Both the position numbers and the translations under genes were made by a program. From the NCBI GenBank assembly GCA_902796695.1, contig CADBQE010000131.1:1-10599 (forward strand): DNA of 10,599 nt, given 5' to 3'. Source of the DNA: an uncultured Lachnospiraceae bacterium. GTDB taxonomy: Bacteria > Bacillota > Clostridia > Lachnospirales > Lachnospiraceae. Shown in pieces: positions 6,861-10,599 of the stretch (positions are counted from its first letter, which is position 1; each line of letters opens with the position of its first letter). Under the pieces are notes generated by a model that saw nothing but the letters and a program-made list of their open reading frames with translations, made no database searches and had not been told where the DNA came from.

Positions 6861-7796
6861 ATGAATTTTGTCCTCAAAAAATTAGGCACCCTGCTCCTCA
6901 CCCTGCTCATTCTGTCTTTCGTGGCCTATGCCGCCTTTGAAATGGTGGGGGACCCGGTGAATATGATCCTGGGCACCAACGCCTCCGCGGAGGACGTGGC
7001 GGCGCTGCGCGAAAGCCTGGGCTTAAACCATCCGCTGCTGGTGCGGTATCTGCGCTGGCTGACGGGCTTTCTTTCCGGTGATCTGGGCAATTCCTATATC
7101 TACCGCATCCCCGTGAGCGGCATGATCGGGGAAAAGCTCGGCGTTACCGTGATCCTGACTCTGATGGGCTTCGCCCTGACCCTGCTGTTTTCCGTCCCGC
7201 TCGGCATTTACGGCGCGAGGCGCGAGGGCAGCTGGGCGGACCGGCTGCTGACCGTGGTCAACCAGATCGTGATGGCGGTGCCCGCCTTCTTCGTGGCCAT
7301 CCTGCTGATGGTCCTTTTCGGTGTTGTGCTGCGTCTGTTCACGCCCGGCAGTTTCGTCTCCTTTGCGGAATCGCCCGGCGCTTTTCTGTTATATATGATC
7401 TTTCCGGCGCTCTCCATCGCCGTGCCCCGCACGGCTATGACCGCCAAAATGCTGCGCTCCTCCATTCTGGGCGAAATGCAGCAGGACTATATCCGCACGG
7501 CCTACAGCCGGGGACATAACCGCCAGAGCGCCTTAAAAACCCATGCGTTCCGGAACGCGCTGCTGCCCATCATCAGCTTCATGGCCTCCACGATGGCCGA
7601 GATGCTGGCGGGCTGCATCGTGATCGAGCAGATCTTTTCGATCCCGGGCATCGGCCGCCTGCTCATGGTCTCCATCAGCAACCGCGACATTCCGGTCGTG
7701 GAAGCCATCGTGATGATCCTGGCCGTCTGGGTCATGGTCGTGCATTTCATCGGGGAAGTCGTGGGCGAGATGCTGGATCCCCGGATGAGAGCCTAG
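6861..7796 (+). CDS. Peptide/nickel-type ABC transporter permease B (DppB/NikB-like)
   Basis: A 311-residue inner-membrane permease with about six membrane segments; the first spans residues 8-28. The N-terminal region has the family pattern: GDPVNMILG (30-38), LRESLGLNHPLLVRYLRWL (49-67) and FLSGDLGNS (70-78). The EAA-type cytoplasmic loop that contacts an ATPase lies at about 210-238 (YIRTAYSRGHNR to RNALLPI). EQIFSIPGIGRLL (256-268) and a C-terminal LDPR (305-308) are also standard. Length is normal. The ATG at 6861 follows a poor ribosome binding site (only GGTAAAG-like bases), which contrasts with the strong sites of its neighbours and would lower its yield relative to the receptor. The only candidate start that keeps the whole first membrane helix is this one. 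The next gene begins 12 nt after the stop. Confidence 0.95.
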   Translation: MNFVLKKLGTLLLTLLILSFVAYAAFEMVGDPVNMILGTNASAEDVAALRESLGLNHPLLVRYLRWLTGFLSGDLGNSYIYRIPVSGMIGEKLGVTVILTLMGFALTLLFSVPLGIYGARREGSWADRLLTVVNQIVMAVPAFFVAILLMVLFGVVLRLFTPGSFVSFAESPGAFLLYMIFPALSIAVPRTAMTAKMLRSSILGEMQQDYIRTAYSRGHNRQSALKTHAFRNALLPIISFMASTMAEMLAGCIVIEQIFSIPGIGRLLMVSISNRDIPVVEAIVMILAVWVMVVHFIGEVVGEMLDPRMRA

Positions 7797-7800
7797 GAGG
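7796..7800 (+). promoter_or_regulatory. Ribosome binding site supporting a GTG start
   Basis: GGAGG begins at the last base of the permease B stop codon (TAG 7794-7796) and lies 8 nt before GTG 7809. An in-frame ATG at 7821 would be 20 nt away, too far, so the GTG is the better start. This mirrors the stop/Shine-Dalgarno overlap at 2191-2198. Confidence 0.75.
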
Positions 7801-7808
7801 ACCGTGCC

Positions 7809-8624
7809 GTGATCAAAAAAATGTTTGCCAAGCATAATAACTGGTTCTTCAAGGCGGGCCTGGTCATTACGGCCTTTATGGTGCTGCTGGTGATCGTGGG
7901 CCAGATCTGGACCCCGTACGACCCGGCTGCGATGGATGCGGCCGCCAAGGCCCAGGGGCCGTCCGCCGCTCACATAATGGGCACGGACTATTTCGGCCGC
8001 GATATTTTTTCCCGCGTGCTGGAAGGCGCCGGCGCGACGCTGGTGATCGCATTTTTCGTGGTGCTGCTCGGCGCCGGGCTGGGAACGCTGGTCGGCGCGC
8101 TGACCGGCTATTTCGGCGGGGTCGTGGATGAAGTCCTCATGCGGATTTGCGACGCGCTTACGGCCTTCCCCAGCGTCCTGCTGGCCCTCATCATCCTGGC
8201 GATTCTGGGACCCGGCCGTCTGAACGTGATCGGCGTGCTGGCCCTGGTCTTCATCCCCAGCTTCGCCCGCATCGTGCGGACCGAATTCGCCCGCATCAAA
8301 AAGCTGAATTACGTTTCCCTGGCCAGACTCCAGGGGATCGGCACGCCGCGCATCCTGCTGCGGCATATTCTGCCCAATATCCTGCCGGTGCTGCTGCCGG
8401 CCGTTTCCATCGGCTTCAACAACGCGGTGCTGGCGGAGGCCAGCATGAGCTTCCTGGGCGTGGGCGTTTCCGCATCCGAAGTCTCGCTGGGCCGCATGCT
8501 GTCCGATTCTCAGAACTATATCCTGCGCGGTCTGCCCTGGTACGCGATCTTTGTGGGCCTCACGATCGTGCTGCTGATCCTGGGCTTTTCGCTGCTGGGC
8601 GAAGGCCTGCGGCAGGAGGACTGA
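7809..8624 (+). CDS. Peptide/nickel-type ABC transporter permease C (DppC/NikC-like)
   Basis: A 271-residue membrane permease, the partner of permease B. A first hydrophobic helix (about 14-33) is followed by WTPYDPAAMD (34-43) and the highly conserved HIMGTDYFGRDIFSRVL (55-71) of DppC-type proteins. The EAA loop that docks on an ATPase runs from about 168 to 196 (YVSLARLQGIGTPRILLRHILPN region), followed by LAEASMSFLGVGV (208-220). The end, LLGEGLRQED, is slightly shorter than the usual L-G-D-x-L-R-D-x-x-D-P-R terminus. It starts at GTG, spaced 8 nt from GGAGG. Its stop precedes the ATPase 2 start by only 6 nt, indicating tight co-translation. Confidence 0.95.
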   Translation: MIKKMFAKHNNWFFKAGLVITAFMVLLVIVGQIWTPYDPAAMDAAAKAQGPSAAHIMGTDYFGRDIFSRVLEGAGATLVIAFFVVLLGAGLGTLVGALTGYFGGVVDEVLMRICDALTAFPSVLLALIILAILGPGRLNVIGVLALVFIPSFARIVRTEFARIKKLNYVSLARLQGIGTPRILLRHILPNILPVLLPAVSIGFNNAVLAEASMSFLGVGVSASEVSLGRMLSDSQNYILRGLPWYAIFVGLTIVLLILGFSLLGEGLRQED

Positions 8625-8630
8625 CATCAT

Positions 8631-9374
8631 ATGGAAACCGAAACCAACAAGAAAATTCTGGAAGTCCGGAACGTTTCCACCTCCTACACCCGCAAATCCC
8701 CCATGGGACAGGTGAAGATCCAGCACGTCCTGCACGACGTGAGCTTCGACCTGTACGAAGGCGAAGCGCTTGGGCTCGTGGGCGAAAGCGGATCCGGCAA
8801 GACCACGCTGGCCCGGGCCATTCTGGGATTCCTGCCCCGGTTTGAGGGGAAGATCACCCATTTCTCCGAACGGCCGCAGGTCATTTTCCAGGACCCGTAT
8901 ACCGCCCTCAATCCTTCCCACACTGTGGAGTGGATCCTGGGCGAGCCGCTGCGCGCGCTGGGCCGGAAGGATCCGGCGGAGCGCCGCCGCCGCATTGTCG
9001 AAATGCTGCAGAAGGTCGGGCTGGATGAAAGCTATCTGAGCCGCCGTCCCTCGCAACTTTCCGGCGGGCAGCGCCAGCGCATCTCCATTGCCGCGGCCCT
9101 GATCATGGAACCCCGCTTCATCGTGGCGGACGAACCTGTTTCGGCCCTGGACGTGACCATCCAGGCGCAGATCCTGGAGCTTCTGGCCCGCATGAAGGAG
9201 GAATTCGGACTGAGCTACCTCTTTATTTCGCACGATATGAACGTCGTGTACCAGCTCTGCGACCGCGTGATCGTCATGCGCAAGGGCGTTGTGGTGGAGG
9301 AAGGCGCGATCGATCAGATTTTCGACGATCCGAAGCACCCCTATACCCGCCAGCTGGTGGAAGCATCGCGCTGA
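8631..9374 (+). CDS. Peptide/nickel-type ABC transporter ATP-binding protein 2 (DppF/NikE-like)
   Basis: A 247-residue ATPase subunit. Walker A GESGSGKT (51-58), Q-loop VIFQDPY with Gln87, TALNP (91-95, typical of DppF/OppF), signature QLSGGQRQR (142-150), Walker B FIVADEP with Asp167-Glu168, D-loop SALD (171-174) and switch His201 are all intact. PYTRQL (237-242) marks the end of the nucleotide-binding domain. Only five residues follow, so the oligo_HPY extension of full-length DppF/OppF (about 320-330 residues) is absent, as it is in ATPase 1. Its AGGAGG (8614-8619) lies inside the end of permease C, 11 nt before the ATG. It closes the importer operon, and I see no strong terminator after it. 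Together with ATPase 1 it should power the B/C permease pair. Confidence 0.94.
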   Translation: METETNKKILEVRNVSTSYTRKSPMGQVKIQHVLHDVSFDLYEGEALGLVGESGSGKTTLARAILGFLPRFEGKITHFSERPQVIFQDPYTALNPSHTVEWILGEPLRALGRKDPAERRRRIVEMLQKVGLDESYLSRRPSQLSGGQRQRISIAAALIMEPRFIVADEPVSALDVTIQAQILELLARMKEEFGLSYLFISHDMNVVYQLCDRVIVMRKGVVVEEGAIDQIFDDPKHPYTRQLVEASR

Positions 9375-9418
9375 CGGCGGAAAACGCAAAAAAAGCGCGG
9401 GCAAACCGCATTTTGTGC

Positions 9419-9447
9419 TTGCCAGCAGAGCGAAAAGATGCTAAACT
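9419..9447 (+). promoter_or_regulatory. Extended -10 sigma-A promoter of the S1-domain gene
   Basis: TTGCCA (9419-9424) and TAAACT (9442-9447) are 17 nt apart, and the -10 is preceded by TGC, an extended -10 TG motif (9439-9440). Transcription would start near 9453, giving a leader of about 45 nt with a T-rich patch before the ribosome binding site. Confidence 0.68.
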
Positions 9448-9486
9448 ATTGCAGAAAAACAGGCGCAAGCCTTTTTATAGTTCTCA

Positions 9487-9492
9487 GGGAGG
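9487..9492 (+). promoter_or_regulatory. Ribosome binding site deciding the S1-protein start
   Basis: GGGAGG lies 5 nt before ATG 9498. The in-frame ATG at 9438 overlaps the -10 box and has no Shine-Dalgarno, so the shorter reading is chosen. Confidence 0.88.
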
Positions 9493-9497
9493 ATTTT

Positions 9498-10409
9498 ATG
9501 AGTCAAGTAACTGAAGTCAAAGAAGAGATCATCGCCGAAGTCCAGGAAACGGCGAAGGAAGCAGCGGAACCGGTAGCGGAAGCTGCAGAAAATGTCGCGG
9601 CCCAGGCGGTAACCGAACTGAGCGAAAAGGCAGAAGGCGCCAAGGAAGAAGCCGTGGAAACCATGGCCGATCTGAAGGACGAGCTGGAAGCTTCCTTAAA
9701 GCAGGGACCGCCCACCGACGATCCGGTATGGGCCCGCTTTGAGGAACTGCTGGCAAGCAAGGAAGCCATCCCGGTGAAGATCGAAGCCGTTGTCAAGGGC
9801 GGCGTGACCACCACCATCGACGGCATCCGTGCCTTCATCCCCGCCTCCAAGGCCGCTCTGTCCCATGTGGACGATCTGGAGACCTTAAAGGGCCTGGAGA
9901 CCGAAGCTGTCGTAATTACCGCGGAACGGGCCGGCCACAAGCTGGTGCTGTCCGTCAGAGACGCCCTGCGCCGCAAGGAAAAAGCTAACCGCGCCGCCGC
10001 GATGGCGGAATGCGTGGAAGGCGCCGTCATGGAAGGAACCGTGGATTCCCTGATGGATTACGGTGCTTTCATCAAGCTGAACAACGGCGTATCCGGCCTG
10101 CTGCATGTTTCCCAGATCAGCTACGAACGCGTAGCGAAGCCCTCCGATGTGTTAAAGGAAGGCGACCCGATCACCGTTAAGATCATCGGCGTGAAGGACG
10201 GCAAGATCTCCTTAAGCAAGAAAGCACTGGAAGAAGCCCCCGCCCGCAAGGAAAGAGCCCCCCGCGGCGACCGTCCGGAGCGCGAGCCCCGCGAAGGCGA
10301 ACGCGAAAGACGCCCCCGCCGGGAACGCGAGGAAGTCTTCAATTACAAGGAGACCGGCAAAGCCTCCACTTCCCTGGGCGACCTCTTAAGCGGCATCAAG
10401 CTGGACTGA
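9498..10409 (+). CDS. S1-domain RNA-binding protein with acidic helical N-terminus and Arg/Glu-rich tail
   Basis: A 303-residue cytoplasmic protein. Residues 1-70 are almost entirely Ala, Glu, Lys and Val, with EAAEPVAEAAENVA-like periodicity, predicting an acidic amphipathic helix or coiled coil. Residues about 88-157 form a divergent S1 (OB-fold) domain: VVKGGVTTTIDGIRAFIPAS (98-117) closely follows the second S1 repeat of ribosomal protein S1. Residues 174-243 are a canonical S1 domain: VMEGTVDSLMDYGAFIKL (177-194), GVSGLLHVSQIS (197-208), then GKISLSKK (235-242). Residues 248-278 are dominated by Arg, Glu and Pro, a flexible charged tail, before a conserved-looking end TSLGDLLSGIKLD. It is much shorter than RpsA with four to six repeats, so it is an S1-like regulator or translation-associated factor rather than a full ribosomal S1. 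It is monocistronic, between its own promoter and terminator. Exact role is unknown. Confidence 0.9.
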   Translation: MSQVTEVKEEIIAEVQETAKEAAEPVAEAAENVAAQAVTELSEKAEGAKEEAVETMADLKDELEASLKQGPPTDDPVWARFEELLASKEAIPVKIEAVVKGGVTTTIDGIRAFIPASKAALSHVDDLETLKGLETEAVVITAERAGHKLVLSVRDALRRKEKANRAAAMAECVEGAVMEGTVDSLMDYGAFIKLNNGVSGLLHVSQISYERVAKPSDVLKEGDPITVKIIGVKDGKISLSKKALEEAPARKERAPRGDRPEREPREGERERRPRREREEVFNYKETGKASTSLGDLLSGIKLD

Positions 10410-10431
10410 TCCGACAAGCATAACAGTCGGA
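10410..10431 (+). other. Small hairpin directly after the S1-protein stop codon
   Basis: TCCGAC (10410-10415) pairs with GTCGGA (10426-10431) around a 10-nt loop. It precedes the main terminator stem by one base and may help protect the message 3' end. Confidence 0.4.
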
Positions 10432-10459
10432 AAAGGGGGCGGCCGCAGCCGCTCCCTTT
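10432..10459 (+). terminator. Intrinsic terminator of the S1-domain gene
   Basis: AAAGGGGGCGGC (10432-10443) pairs with GCCGCTCCCTTT (10448-10459) as a 12-bp stem containing one G-U pair (10438/10453), with loop CGCA. The A-tract on the left and T-tract on the right are part of the stem. The T-run is short, but the stem is strong and correctly placed 22 nt after the stop codon. Confidence 0.75.
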
Positions 10460-10500
10460 CCCTGTCCGGACCCATCCGGAAGACCCGCTTCGGGGGCGTC

Positions 10501-10561
10501 AAAAAAAGTTTCAAAAAATTTGAAAAAAGTGGTTGACATCTCCGGAGGGTTGTGGTAATCT
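10501..10561 (+). promoter_or_regulatory. Very strong sigma-A promoter with UP-like phased A-tracts and extended -10
   Basis: TTGACA (10533-10538) is a perfect -35. After a 17-nt spacer comes TAATCT (10556-10561), preceded by TGG, giving an extended -10. Upstream are A-tracts at 10501-10507, 10513-10518 and 10523-10528, centred 10-11.5 nt apart, so near one per helical turn, as in UP elements and bent promoter DNA. Expected start is around 10567-10569. This architecture is typical of stable-RNA or other very highly transcribed operons. Confidence 0.85.
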
Positions 10562-10570
10562 CTTCAATGC

Positions 10571-10599
10571 GCCTCACAAAAGAGGCCGGGCACCTTGAC
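10571..10599 (+). promoter_or_regulatory. Candidate rRNA-operon leader: hairpin plus boxA-like element
   Basis: Just after the predicted start, GCCTC (10571-10575) pairs with GAGGC (10582-10586). The last 11 bases, GGCACCTTGAC, align with the rrn boxA antitermination consensus TGCTCTTTNACA at 7 of the 10 defined positions visible before the window ends. Sequences of the CACCTTGA type occur in Clostridia rRNA leaders and spacers. The rRNA gene itself is not in the window, so this is an inference from promoter plus leader. Confidence 0.5.

Larger units (their letters stand above)
10460..10599 (+). other. Gene-free promoter/leader region at the right edge
   Basis: No coding frame here is credible. 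The stretch holds a TCCGGA-CCCA-TCCGGA inverted repeat (10465-10480), three A-tracts, a near-consensus promoter, a small leader hairpin and a boxA-like edge sequence, described separately. Its AT-rich centre contrasts sharply with the rest of the window. Confidence 0.7.

Noticed and set aside
7533..9404. Long open frame on the - strand opposite permeases and ATPase 2
   Set aside because: His/Asp/Gln-rich composition typical of antisense of GC-rich genes; + strand genes are unambiguous.
9397..9414. GCGG-GCAAA-CCGC followed by ATTTT as terminator of the importer operon
   Set aside because: Only four base pairs, and it lies just before the next promoter; too weak to call, although some termination here is possible.
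9438..9497. Upstream in-frame start for the S1-domain gene
   Set aside because: It overlaps the -10 promoter element and lacks a ribosome binding site; the ATG at 9498 has a strong one.
10482..10507. GACCCGCTTCGGGGGCGTC followed by an A-run as a - strand terminator
   Set aside because: On the - strand the T-run would precede rather than follow the stem, and the stem is imperfect; the A-run is better explained as promoter UP-like DNA.
1..10599. CRISPR array, insertion sequence, tRNA or prophage signals
   Set aside because: I saw no regularly spaced repeats, transposase motifs, terminal inverted repeats, tRNA cloverleaf or phage genes.

Overview
The window is GC-rich bacterial DNA with strong G/C preference at third codon positions, strong GGAGG-type ribosome binding sites, and every convincing gene on the + strand. 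Gene style suggests a Gram-positive Clostridia-type member of the Bacillota, perhaps a high-GC gut lineage: a DHHW/MBOAT pair, a lipoprotein-anchored solute receptor and a small stand-alone S1-domain protein. The taxonomic call is inference only, because no rRNA or other marker gene is present.

Region 1 (1-3612) is a probable cell-surface polysaccharide acylation cassette. It holds the 3' end of an unrecognised protein with a Pro/Ala/Glu-rich low-complexity stretch, then an AlgI/DltB-like membrane-bound O-acyltransferase (MBOAT), then a membrane-anchored DHHW (AlgJ/AlgX-like) protein. The MBOAT would carry acyl groups across the membrane and the DHHW protein would place them on an extracytoplasmic glycan. 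The last two genes are only 9 nt apart, and the second gene's Shine-Dalgarno overlaps the stop codon of the first.

Region 2 (3657-9374) encodes a complete peptide/nickel-type ABC importer in an unusual order: ATPase 1, an UlaG-like metallo-beta-lactamase-fold hydrolase, the lipoprotein receptor, permease B, permease C, ATPase 2. The receptor gene has its own good sigma-A promoter (TTGCAT-17-TATAGT). A perfect 11-bp GC hairpin with a short T run separates it from the permeases, as expected if the receptor must be made in excess. Both ATPases lack the usual C-terminal oligopeptide-transporter extension. The receptor also appears to lack the Asp-Pro-containing motif of classical dipeptide receptors, so the substrate is open. 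The hydrolase may act on the imported compound.

Region 3 (9375-10459) is a monocistronic unit: an extended -10 promoter, a two-S1-domain RNA-binding protein with an acidic Ala/Glu/Lys N-terminus and an Arg/Glu-rich tail, and a strong 12-bp intrinsic terminator.

Region 4 (10460-10599) has no gene. It carries three roughly helically phased A-tracts, a consensus TTGACA -35, a 17-nt spacer, an extended -10 TGG-TAATCT, then a short leader hairpin and a boxA-like sequence at the very edge. This looks like the promoter and leader of a stable-RNA operon, most likely rRNA, starting just beyond the window. It is the most interesting non-coding signal here. I did not find a convincing wholly new system; the oddities are the hydrolase inside the importer operon and the polyampholyte S1 protein.
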